Assembly: GCA_965221595.1 (NCBI GenBank)
Contig: OZ244900.1
Location: 3,658,001 to 3,722,000, forward strand
DNA: 64,000 bases
From: JAAXGX01 sp965221595
GTDB taxonomy: Bacteria > Acidobacteriota > Vicinamibacteria > Vicinamibacterales > UBA8438
Direction of reading: 5' to 3'
Made by a program: the position numbers and the translations under genes. The stretch's first letter is position 1. Every line of letters begins with the position of its first letter. Under the pieces are notes generated by a model. It saw only the letters and a program-made list of their open reading frames with translations, searched no databases and had not been told where the DNA came from. Below are positions 45,414 to 53,695 of this stretch, piece after piece.

Positions 45414-47849
45414 ATGCGAAGGTGTCTGTACTCGGTCGCCGGCTGGCTGGTCGCAGGGGCCTTCGGGGCCGGGACTCCCGCCTGGGCCCAGCCGGATTCA
45501 CCGGCGCGGGCGGGTGTCACGGCGGCCGGCGCCGAAACCCAGGCCATCCTGCAGCGCTACTGCCAGGGCTGCCACAACGAGCGCGCCGCCGTCGGTCGCG
45601 ACACGGGGTTGACGCTCGACACGCTCAGCGCCGAAGACCCGACCGGCGCCCCCGAGCAGTGGGAGAAGATAGTCCGCCGGCTGCGGAACGGGTCGATGCC
45701 GCCGGCAGGCCGGCCGCGCCCGAGCGCCGACGTCTACGAGCGCGCGGCGGCCTGGATCGAGGCCCGCCTCGACGCCGCAGCGGCGGCCCGGCCGAACCCC
45801 GGTCGGCCTGCGGTGCTGCACCGCCTCAACCGGGCCGAGTACCGCAATGCCGTGCGCGACCTGCTGGCGCTGGACGTCGACGTGTCCTCGCTGCTGCCCG
45901 CCGACACGTCCAGCTACGGGTTCGACAACATCGGCGACGTGCTGGGGGTGTCACCGCTGCAGCTCGAGAGCTACCTCGCGGCCGCCAACCGGATCAGCCG
46001 GCTGGCCGTCGCCAGCAGCCCGACCGTTGCCGTGACCGCCGACGTCTACAAGGTGTCGAGTGAGCTGACGCAGACGGACCGCCTCGAGGGCATGCCGTTC
46101 GGCACGCGCGGCGGCACGCGCGTGGACCATTTCTTCCCGGTCGACGGCGAGTACGAGATTCGCGTCCGCCTCGCGCGCAACAACTACGGCATCGTCGGCC
46201 TGCGAGAGCCGCACCCGCTGGAGATCACGCTCGACGGCGCGCGCGTGCAGCTGGTGACCGCAGGCGCCGGCGTCTCGAGCCGGGATGCGGACGACCGCCT
46301 CGAGCGGTACAGGTTGCAGGACGACAACCTCTACGTACGCCTGCCCGTGCAGGCCGGGCCGCACAGCGTGGGCGCCGCCTTCCTCAAGCGGCCTTCGGCG
46401 CAGGTCGAGAGCGTGCGGCGGCCGTTCCTGCGCGCGCTGCTGGAACATGGTCAGTCGCACCAGATCCCGTACATCGGTGAGATAGTCGTCACCGGTCCGT
46501 TCGAGCCCGCGCTGCCGGACAGTACCCCCAGCCGCGACCGCATCTTCGTCTGCCGTCCTGCCAGCGGCAGCGACGAGGCGGCGTGCGCGCGGCAGATCGT
46601 GACGACGCTTGCACGACGGGCCTTTCGGCGGCCGGCCACCGACGTCGAGCTGCGCATGTTGCTGGACTTCTACGAGGACGGGCGCCGCGGCGGCAGCTTC
46701 GACAGCGGCATCGAGCGCGCGCTGACGCGCATGCTGGTCAGCCCGGCGTTCCTGTTCCGCCTCGAGGCTGACCCGCGGGACGTCGCGCCCGGCACGTCGT
46801 ACGAGCTCGACGACTGGGCGCTGGCCGCGCGACTGTCCTTCTTCCTGTGGAGCAGCATCCCGGACGACGAGCTCCTCGCGCTGGCCGAGCAGGGCCGCCT
46901 CCACGATCCGGCGGTCCTCGAACAGCAGACCCTGCGCATGCTGGCGGATGCGCGCTCGGACGCGCTCGTCAGCAACTTTGCCGGTCAGTGGCTCTACCTG
47001 CGCAACCTGTCCGTGCCGCAGCCCGACTTCCGCCTGTTTCCGGACTTCGACGACAACCTGCGGCACGCGTTCCGGCGCGAGACGGAGCTGCTGTTCGAGA
47101 GCGTCATCCGCGAGGACCGCAGCGTGGTGGACCTGCTCGCGGCCGACTACACCTTCGTCAATGAACGGCTGGCCCGCCACTACGACATTCCACACGTGTA
47201 CGGCGACCACTTTCGCCGCGTGAGCACGGCAGACCACCCCATGCGGGGCGGTCTGCTGGGCCAGGGCAGCTTCCTCACGGTGCAGTCTCTGGCGACGCGG
47301 ACGTCGCCCGTCAAGCGCGGCATCTGGATTCTGGAGAACGTCCTCGGCACGGTACCGCCGGACCCGCCGCCGAACGTGCCGCCGCTGGCGGCCGACACCT
47401 CGGGCGGCCGACCGCAATCCATGCGGGAAGCGATGGAGGCGCACCGGGCGAACCCCACGTGCGCGGCGTGCCACCGGCTGATGGACCCGCTGGGATTGTC
47501 GCTCGAGAACTTCGACGCCGTCGGCCGCTGGCGGGAGGTAGGCGAGGCGAACGAGCCTATCGACGCCTCGGGTGCGCTGCCGGACGGCACAGGGTTCGCG
47601 GGCGTGGCCGAGCTCAAGCAGGTTCTGCTCGCGCACCGGGAGCAGTTCGTGAACACCCTGACCGAGAAGCTGCTGACGTACGCGCTCGGCAGGGGCCTCG
47701 AACACTACGACGCGCCGGCGGTCCGGCGCATCACGCGCGCGGCGGCGCGCGCGGATCATCGTTTCTCGGCACTGGTTCTCGGCATCGTCGAGAGCGTGCC
47801 GTTCCGCATGCGAATGGCCGGCGGGGATGCGCAGCACGCGCAAAATTGA
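45414..47849 (+). CDS. DUF1592/DUF1588 family exported cytochrome-like protein
   Basis: Exported protein of 811 aa of the family first noted in planctomycetes. After a signal peptide (about 1-25) comes a haem c motif CQGCH in RYCQGCHNERA, then DUF1587 (LHRLNRAEYRNAVRDLLALD), DUF1595 (LARRAFRRPATDVELRMLL), DUF1592 (ELDDWALAARLSFFLWSSIP), DUF1588 with a second haem motif CAACHRLMDPLGLSLENFDA, and DUF1585 (LTEKLLTYALGRGLEHYD). All domains are complete and in normal order. It is followed 31 bp later by its usual partner, a DUF1552 protein. The pair is thought to be periplasmic and redox-linked; the substrate is unknown. Confidence 0.93.
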   Translation: MRRCLYSVAGWLVAGAFGAGTPAWAQPDSPARAGVTAAGAETQAILQRYCQGCHNERAAVGRDTGLTLDTLSAEDPTGAPEQWEKIVRRLRNGSMPPAGRPRPSADVYERAAAWIEARLDAAAAARPNPGRPAVLHRLNRAEYRNAVRDLLALDVDVSSLLPADTSSYGFDNIGDVLGVSPLQLESYLAAANRISRLAVASSPTVAVTADVYKVSSELTQTDRLEGMPFGTRGGTRVDHFFPVDGEYEIRVRLARNNYGIVGLREPHPLEITLDGARVQLVTAGAGVSSRDADDRLERYRLQDDNLYVRLPVQAGPHSVGAAFLKRPSAQVESVRRPFLRALLEHGQSHQIPYIGEIVVTGPFEPALPDSTPSRDRIFVCRPASGSDEAACARQIVTTLARRAFRRPATDVELRMLLDFYEDGRRGGSFDSGIERALTRMLVSPAFLFRLEADPRDVAPGTSYELDDWALAARLSFFLWSSIPDDELLALAEQGRLHDPAVLEQQTLRMLADARSDALVSNFAGQWLYLRNLSVPQPDFRLFPDFDDNLRHAFRRETELLFESVIREDRSVVDLLAADYTFVNERLARHYDIPHVYGDHFRRVSTADHPMRGGLLGQGSFLTVQSLATRTSPVKRGIWILENVLGTVPPDPPPNVPPLAADTSGGRPQSMREAMEAHRANPTCAACHRLMDPLGLSLENFDAVGRWREVGEANEPIDASGALPDGTGFAGVAELKQVLLAHREQFVNTLTEKLLTYALGRGLEHYDAPAVRRITRAAARADHRFSALVLGIVESVPFRMRMAGGDAQHAQN

Positions 47850-47880
47850 CGGATTGACGGCGTACGGGAGCTGAAAGCCA

Positions 47881-49227
47881 ATGCTGATCACCAAGCGAGC
47901 ACTGCCGCGACGAACGTTCCTGCGAGGCATCGGCGCTACCGTGGCCCTGCCTCTGCTCGATGCCATGGTGCCGGCGCTGACGGCGGCCGCCCGCACCGCG
48001 GCCGCGCCGGTCCGCCGGCTCGGGTTCATCTACTTCCCCAACGGCGCGAACATGTTCCAGTGGCCGAGCACGGGGGATGCCACGAAGCTGGAGCTGTCGG
48101 CCACGCTGGCGCCGCTCGCGAAGGTGCGCGATGCCGTCACGACGTTCTCGGGCCTCGACAACGCGCCGGCCGACGCCTGGGGCGACGGGAGTGGCGACCA
48201 CCCGCGTAGCGGATCGTCCTGGCTGAACGCCGTGCATCCGAAGAAGACCGAGGGTGCGGACGTGCGGGCCGGCACCACGATCGACCAGATCGCCGCCGCC
48301 GAGTTCGGCAAGGAGACGCCGCTGGGTTCGCTGGAGCTCTGCCTGGAGCCGGCAGGCTGGGTCGGCAGCTGCGGCGGCACCGGCTACAGTTGCGCCTACA
48401 CCGACACCATCGCCTGGCGCACGCCGACGACGCCGCTGCCGATGGAGCGCAACCCGCGCAACGTGTTCAACCGCCTGTTCGGCGACGGTGCGACCGCCGA
48501 GGAGCGCGTCGCGCGGCGCCGGCTGGACCGCAGCGTGCTCGACTCGGTCACCGAGGAGATCGCGGGGCTGCAGCAGCAGATCGGCCCCGCGGACCGGCTG
48601 CGCCTCACGGAATACCTGGATGCGGTGCGGGAGATCGAGCGGCGCATCCAGCGCGCCGAGGCGCACAGCGCGGACATGCCGGATGTCGAGCGCCCGCTCG
48701 GCATTCCCGACGGCATGGCCGCGCACTGCAAGCTGATGTACGACCTGCAGGTGCTGGCCTACCAGGCCGACGTGACCCGCGTGGTCACCTTCCAGTTGGG
48801 TCGCGAGGTCAGCCAGCGCACGTTCCCCGAGATTGGTGTCCCGGATCCGCACCACTCCAACTCGCATCATCTGAACGACCCCGCCCGGCTCGAGAAGATC
48901 GCGCGCATCGACACGTTCCTGGTGCAGCTCTTCGCCTACTACCTGGAGAAGCTGCAGGCTACGCCCGACGGCGACGGCACGCTGCTCGACAACGTGATGG
49001 TGCTGTACGGCGGGGGCATCAGCGACGGCAACCTGCACATCCACACGTCGCTGCCGTTGGTGGTCGCCGGCCACGGTGGCGGGCGGCTGGCGGGCGGACG
49101 GAACCTGGAGTACCCCGCCGGGACGCCGCATGCCAACCTGCTCGTCTCGCTGCTCCACAAGGCGGGCATGCCGGTCGAGAAGATCGGCGACAGCACGGGT
49201 CGGCTCGATGGCCTGTCCGATGTCTGA
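47881..49227 (+). CDS. DUF1552 family exported protein
   Basis: Protein of 448 aa with a Tat-type leader (ALPRRTFLRGIGATVALPLL). The body belongs to DUF1552, a sulfatase/phosphatase-like fold related to DUF1501 proteins: RLGFIYFPNGANMFQWPS near the start, TFSGLDN, PHHSNSHHLNDP and the late VMVLYGGGISDGNLHIHTSL. It always pairs with DUF1592-type cytochromes, as here. It is moved folded across the membrane if the Tat signal is real, perhaps after cofactor insertion. Its last 8 bp overlap the ankyrin gene start. Confidence 0.93.
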   Translation: MLITKRALPRRTFLRGIGATVALPLLDAMVPALTAAARTAAAPVRRLGFIYFPNGANMFQWPSTGDATKLELSATLAPLAKVRDAVTTFSGLDNAPADAWGDGSGDHPRSGSSWLNAVHPKKTEGADVRAGTTIDQIAAAEFGKETPLGSLELCLEPAGWVGSCGGTGYSCAYTDTIAWRTPTTPLPMERNPRNVFNRLFGDGATAEERVARRRLDRSVLDSVTEEIAGLQQQIGPADRLRLTEYLDAVREIERRIQRAEAHSADMPDVERPLGIPDGMAAHCKLMYDLQVLAYQADVTRVVTFQLGREVSQRTFPEIGVPDPHHSNSHHLNDPARLEKIARIDTFLVQLFAYYLEKLQATPDGDGTLLDNVMVLYGGGISDGNLHIHTSLPLVVAGHGGGRLAGGRNLEYPAGTPHANLLVSLLHKAGMPVEKIGDSTGRLDGLSDV

Positions 49228-50740
49228 CCGCGCCTCGGGCGCCGCCGGGCTGCTGGGAGCGGCGCTGTTGCTCTGTGCGCCGGCTGTCGCCGCGCAGCCC
49301 CCGCTGGTCGATGCGGTCAGGCAAGGCGATCTGGCCACGGCGCGTGTGCTGCTGGAGCAGGGCGCCGATGCGAGTGCGGCGGCGGTCGACGGGACGACGG
49401 CGCTGCACTGGGCGGCGCATCGGGACGATCTCGAAGCCGCGGAGCTGTTGATCCGCGCACGGGCGGACGTCTCCGCGGCCAACCGGTACGGCGTGACACC
49501 CATCTCGCTGGCGGCCACCAATGGCGGCGCCGTCATGATCGAGCGGCTGCTGGCGGCGGGCGGCAACCCGAACGCCAGCCTCCTGGAGGGCGAGACGGTG
49601 TTGATGACCGCCGCCCGCACCGGCGCGGTCGAAGCGGTCCGCGTCCTGCTCGATGGTGGCGCCGACGTGAATGCGGCCGAGCAGTGGCGCGGCCAGACGG
49701 CGCTGATGTGGGCCGCCGCCGAGGGACATGCCGCGGTGGTGCGCCAGCTCGTCGCCCGCGGCGCCGACGTCGGCGCCCGCTCGAGCGCGGCGCGGGCGGA
49801 TGCGGCTGCCGACAGCGAGCGTCCCGGCGGCTTCTCGGCGTTTCTCTTCGCCGTCAGGAACGGCCACCTGGAAGCGGCGCGCGCGCTGGCCGACGCGGGT
49901 GCGGAGGTGAACGATGCCGCGCCGGACGGCTCGAGCGCACTGGTCGTGGCTGTCGACAACCGCAACTACGAGCTGGCCGTCTGGCTGCTCGAGCGCGGAG
50001 CGGACCCGAACGCGGACGGGGTAGGGTGGACCGCTCTGCATACGGCGGTCCTGGCGCACCGGCCGCATTTCCGGGTGGTACCCGACCCGTTGCCGACCGG
50101 CGGCCTGGACAGCTTCGGTTTGCTTGCGGCGCTGGCCGCGCACGGAGCCGATCCGAACGCGCCGGCGACGCGGCGGATTCGCCTCGCGCAGGCGGTCTCG
50201 CCGCTGTTCGACACCGTCGGGTCGACGCCGTTCATGCTGGCGGCCGTGGCGGCCGATGTGCCGGTGATGCGCCTGCTGCTGGCGCACGGCGCGGATCCGT
50301 ATGTGACGACGCCAGTCGGGTCGACGGCGCTGATGGCGGCCGCCGGCGCCGCGACCTACGCCTGGCAGAGCCCCGGCTCGGAGGAGGAAGCGCTGGAAGC
50401 AGTGCGGCTGGTCCTGGAAGCGGGCGTCGACGTCAACGAGGCGGACGAGGCGGGCAACACGGCGTTGCACGGCGCGGCCAACCGGGGTGCGAACTCGGTG
50501 ATCGAGCTGCTGCTGGCCCGGGGGGCCACGCTGGACGCTGCCAACGCGGAAGGCTGGATGCCGGTGACGATCGCCCAGGGACCGATCGACACGATCGAAC
50601 CGTTTCCCGAGACCTACCGGTTTCTGCTCGGACTGATGGAGGAGGCGGGGCTGAACCCGCCGGACTGTCCGCAGTGCGCACTCGGCTACAGCAACGATGA
50701 GATCGTCCTCGCTGGAAGCCAGCCCGACGGCGCGCGCTAG
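49220..50740 (+). CDS. Exported ankyrin-repeat protein
   Basis: Protein of 506 aa, signal peptide about 1-25, then about ten ankyrin repeats (for example DGTTALHWAAHRDDLEAAEL, GQTALMWAAAEGHAAVVRQL, GWTALHTAVLAHRPHF, AGNTALHGAANRGANSVIEL). The C-terminus carries a small CPQC pair in NPPDCPQCALGY. The ATG overlaps the DUF1552 gene by 8 bp, so it is the third member of the operon. In related loci such ankyrin proteins accompany the DUF1592/1552 pair and probably act as a periplasmic scaffold. Confidence 0.9.
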   Translation: MSDRASGAAGLLGAALLLCAPAVAAQPPLVDAVRQGDLATARVLLEQGADASAAAVDGTTALHWAAHRDDLEAAELLIRARADVSAANRYGVTPISLAATNGGAVMIERLLAAGGNPNASLLEGETVLMTAARTGAVEAVRVLLDGGADVNAAEQWRGQTALMWAAAEGHAAVVRQLVARGADVGARSSAARADAAADSERPGGFSAFLFAVRNGHLEAARALADAGAEVNDAAPDGSSALVVAVDNRNYELAVWLLERGADPNADGVGWTALHTAVLAHRPHFRVVPDPLPTGGLDSFGLLAALAAHGADPNAPATRRIRLAQAVSPLFDTVGSTPFMLAAVAADVPVMRLLLAHGADPYVTTPVGSTALMAAAGAATYAWQSPGSEEEALEAVRLVLEAGVDVNEADEAGNTALHGAANRGANSVIELLLARGATLDAANAEGWMPVTIAQGPIDTIEPFPETYRFLLGLMEEAGLNPPDCPQCALGYSNDEIVLAGSQPDGAR

Positions 50741-50782
50741 GAGTCTGCGTCGCGGCAACGCTGCAGCCGACCGCCCCCGATC

Positions 50783-51979
50783 ATGAGAAGCCTGCTACGC
50801 AACCGCAAGCTGTGGATAGGGGTCGCCGGCGTCGTGCTGTTCGCGGCGCTGGCGCTCGGCCAGTCGGCACTGGAGAAGTCGGCGGCCGCGCAGGCCGAGG
50901 GGCTGGCCTGGGGGCCCATTTTCGAGGTCGACCCGTTGTGGCCGAAGCCGCTGCCCAACAACTGGGTCATCGGGGCGGCCATCGGCGTCTCGGTCGATGA
51001 GTGGGACCACGTGTGGATCGTGCACCGCGAGGCGACGCTCAACGCGGGCGAGATCGAGGCGACGGCCGACCCGCCGGTGGCGGTCGACTGTTGCGTGCCG
51101 GCCCCGCCGGTGCTGGAATTCGACCCGGACGGCAACGTGAAGCGGCACTGGGGCGGCCCGGGCGAGGGCTTCGAGTGGCCGCGGTCGAACCACGGCATCA
51201 CGGTCGACTACAAGGGCAACGTGTGGATCGGGGGCAACGACCGCGAGGACGCGCACATCCTGAAGTTCACGCGCAACGGCGACTTCCTGCTGCAGGTGGG
51301 CCGTGCGGGTCAGAGCATGGGCAGCAACGACATGGCGAACTTCAGCCGGGTGGCGGAGATCTCGGTCGACCCGCGGGCCAACGAGGCGTATGTCTCGGAC
51401 GGCTACGGCAACAAGCGCGTGGTGGTGATCGACGCCGACACGGGCGAGTTCAAGCGCTACTGGGGCGCGTACGGCAACGTGCCCGACGACACGGACCTGG
51501 GGCGCTACGACCCGCGCGCGGCGCCGGCCCAGCAGTTCCGCACACCGGTGCACTGCGCCGAGATGTCTCACGACCGGCTGCTCTACGTCTGCGATCGGGC
51601 GAACGACCGCATCCAGGTGTTCAATCCGGACGGTACGTTCGTCGCCGAGCTGTTCATCGAGAAGGAAACGCTCGGCTCGGGCTCGGTGTGGGATCTCGCG
51701 TTCTCGGCCGACGGTGAGCAGAAGTATCTGTACGTGGCCGACGGAACGAACGAGAAGGTCTACATCGTGGACCGCAAGTCGCTGACGCTGATCTCGAGTT
51801 TCGGCAACGGCGGACGGCAGCCGGGGCAGTTCTACGGGACGCACAACGTCGCGGTCGACTCGCACGGCAACGTCTACACGACCGAGACCTACGAGGGCAA
51901 GCGGCTGCAGAGGTTCGTCTACAAGGGCGAGGGCCCGATCCGGACCCCGCACCAGGGGGTCTTGTGGCCGGGCGACTAG
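50783..51979 (+). CDS. Exported NHL-repeat (PAL-like six-bladed propeller) protein
   Basis: Propeller of 398 aa with an N-terminal membrane/signal helix (about 7-27). NHL repeats resemble the peptidyl-hydroxyglycine lyase fold: SVDEWDHVWIVHREATL, HGITVDYKGNVWIGGND, EISVDPRANEAYVSDGYGNK, DLAFSADGEQKYLYVADGTN and HNVAVDSHGNVYTTETYEGK. The CC pair in VAVDCCVPAPP is notable. It follows the ankyrin gene after 42 bp on the same strand and may share its transcript. Enzymatic activity is unproven. Confidence 0.87.
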   Translation: MRSLLRNRKLWIGVAGVVLFAALALGQSALEKSAAAQAEGLAWGPIFEVDPLWPKPLPNNWVIGAAIGVSVDEWDHVWIVHREATLNAGEIEATADPPVAVDCCVPAPPVLEFDPDGNVKRHWGGPGEGFEWPRSNHGITVDYKGNVWIGGNDREDAHILKFTRNGDFLLQVGRAGQSMGSNDMANFSRVAEISVDPRANEAYVSDGYGNKRVVVIDADTGEFKRYWGAYGNVPDDTDLGRYDPRAAPAQQFRTPVHCAEMSHDRLLYVCDRANDRIQVFNPDGTFVAELFIEKETLGSGSVWDLAFSADGEQKYLYVADGTNEKVYIVDRKSLTLISSFGNGGRQPGQFYGTHNVAVDSHGNVYTTETYEGKRLQRFVYKGEGPIRTPHQGVLWPGD

Positions 51980-51980
51980 C

Positions 51981-52135
51981 AGCCCGTGGTGAAACCCCGC
52001 GTCGCACCGCGACGGGCGAGGCGCCCGCCTGGCAAGACGCGACGAAGGAGCCCCTTGGGCCTAGTCGACCGAAGAGCACCGCAGTCAGGCGGGACGCGGC
52101 GCTCGTCGAATGCAGCGGGGACCATTGCCACGGGC
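51981..52135. repeat. MITE-like interspersed repeat, copy B (complete ends)
   Basis: A ~155 bp element with imperfect inverted ends: left GCCCGTGG-TGAAA-CCCCGC, right (read inward) GCCCGTGG-CAATGGT-CCCCGC. About 115 bp matches copy A at 19211-19326 in the opposite orientation. It begins directly after the propeller stop codon and ends just before the next hydrolase. It has no plausible gene of its own. It was probably mobilised by a transposase elsewhere in the genome. Confidence 0.6.
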
Positions 52136-52155
52136 GGCCAGCCCGCCGGCGGGGA

Positions 52156-53649
52156 GTGGCGCTCGTCCTGGCCGCCGGGTTGTCGGCGGCCGTCCTGGCT
52201 GCGCCGGCAGCGCCCGCGGCCGGGCAGACGCAGCCGTTGCGCGCACGGGCCGCCGCACTCGAGCTCGACACCGACTACGTCCCGCCGCCCGGCGACCCGC
52301 TCCTGCACCACACTGCCGGATTCGCCAAGACGCTCTGCTCGGCCGTCTTCATCACCGGGCTCGACCCGGACTTCGCGGCCGCGAACATCGGCTTCTTCAC
52401 CGGCCCGTACCGCCAGCGGCGCCACGTCGTCGAGCGCGTCATCGATCGCGAAAGCCAAGCCGTCCACCTGACCCTGTCCAACGGGGTCACGCGCACAGCG
52501 CAGTACGTGGGCGGACAGGGGTGCGTCGCGCTCCCGCCCGGCGAGAGCACCGTGCGCTTCACGCCCGTCCCGGTCACCAGCGCGCTGCCCGACCCGACCT
52601 CGCTGCCGTGGCCGATGGGTGACGTGCTGCCCGACGAGCCGTTGCCGCCCGCGGTCGACACCGCGCTCGTGGCGCAAGCTGCGGAGGCCGCCTTCGACCC
52701 GCCGGAGGGAATGACGGCTGCGTTCGTGGTCACGTGGCGCGGCCGGATCATCGCCGAGCGGTACGGCGCGGGGATCACGCTGCACACGCCGCTCGAAAGC
52801 TGGTCGATGGGCAAGAGCCTGACCGCAACCCTGATGGGCGTCCTCGTGCAGCAGGGGGCATACGACCTGTGGCAGCCGGCCCCGGTGCCCGAGTGGCAGC
52901 AGGCCGGCGACCCACGCCAGGCCATCCGCATTGCCGACATCCTGCGGATGTCGAGTGGGCTGCGGTTCCGGGCGCCGTTCGATCCCGACTTCGACCCCAC
53001 GCAAGGCTACCCCGACCACATCTACGTCTACACCGGCGCCGCCGACGCCTTTGCCTGGGCGGCGAGTCGGCCGCCGCAGTGGCCTCCGAACACGGTCGGC
53101 CGCTACCGCAACTCCGACCCGGTGCTGATCAACTACCTGATCCGTCTGGCCGTGGAAGCGCGGGGCGAGGATTACCACACGTTCCCCCAGCGCGCCTTGT
53201 TCGACCGCCTCGGCATCCGGGACATGGTGCTCGAGACCGACCCGTCGGGCAACTTCCTGCTGCAGGGTTACGAGCTGGGCGCGGCACGCGACTGGGCGCG
53301 GCTGGGCAACCTCTACCTGCAGGACGGCGTCTGGCAGGGCGAGCGCATCCTGCCCGCCGGTTACGCCGACTTCGTGAGCACGCTCGCGCCGGCCTGGGAG
53401 GCGGACGGCCGCCCGGTTTACGGCGCCTTCTTCTGGATCAACGGCGCCGGTGCCTACCCCATTCCCCGCGACACCTACTACATGTCCGGAGCGGGCGGGC
53501 AGAAGACGTTCATCATTCCGTCCCACGACCTCGTGGTCGTGCGGCTCGGCCACTTCCGCGGCGCCGGCCCCGGGGACGCCGCGCTGTCCCGCGCACTCGC
53601 GCTCCTCCTGCAGGCAGTTCCTGCCCGCCAGCCGGCTGCCGACTCGTGA
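52156..53649 (+). CDS. Exported serine hydrolase, beta-lactamase/6-aminohexanoate-dimer-hydrolase-like
   Basis: Penicillin-recognising-fold hydrolase of about 497 aa. SxxK is in LESWSMGKSLTATLMG, the YxN equivalent in VGRYRNSDPVLINYL and the third box in MSGAGGQKTFIIP, as in nylon-dimer hydrolase NylB-type enzymes. The start is uncertain: the frame is open through repeat B back to 51964, but a signal peptide (ALVLAAGLSAAVLAAPAAPA) begins at the GTG at 52156, chosen here although its GGGGA is very close. The N-terminal 130 residues after the signal are specific to this subfamily. Amide or ester substrate unknown. Confidence 0.82.
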   Translation: MALVLAAGLSAAVLAAPAAPAAGQTQPLRARAAALELDTDYVPPPGDPLLHHTAGFAKTLCSAVFITGLDPDFAAANIGFFTGPYRQRRHVVERVIDRESQAVHLTLSNGVTRTAQYVGGQGCVALPPGESTVRFTPVPVTSALPDPTSLPWPMGDVLPDEPLPPAVDTALVAQAAEAAFDPPEGMTAAFVVTWRGRIIAERYGAGITLHTPLESWSMGKSLTATLMGVLVQQGAYDLWQPAPVPEWQQAGDPRQAIRIADILRMSSGLRFRAPFDPDFDPTQGYPDHIYVYTGAADAFAWAASRPPQWPPNTVGRYRNSDPVLINYLIRLAVEARGEDYHTFPQRALFDRLGIRDMVLETDPSGNFLLQGYELGAARDWARLGNLYLQDGVWQGERILPAGYADFVSTLAPAWEADGRPVYGAFFWINGAGAYPIPRDTYYMSGAGGQKTFIIPSHDLVVVRLGHFRGAGPGDAALSRALALLLQAVPARQPAADS

Positions 53650-53695
53650 CCCGGGTGAGAGGTCCTGCGAGCGACCGTCCCCCGCGCGCAGCGGT

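Noticed and set aside
51976..53553. A 525-codon - strand frame across repeat B and the hydrolase.
   Set aside because: Composition is that of an antisense frame; the + strand has the SxxK, YxN and GxG boxes.
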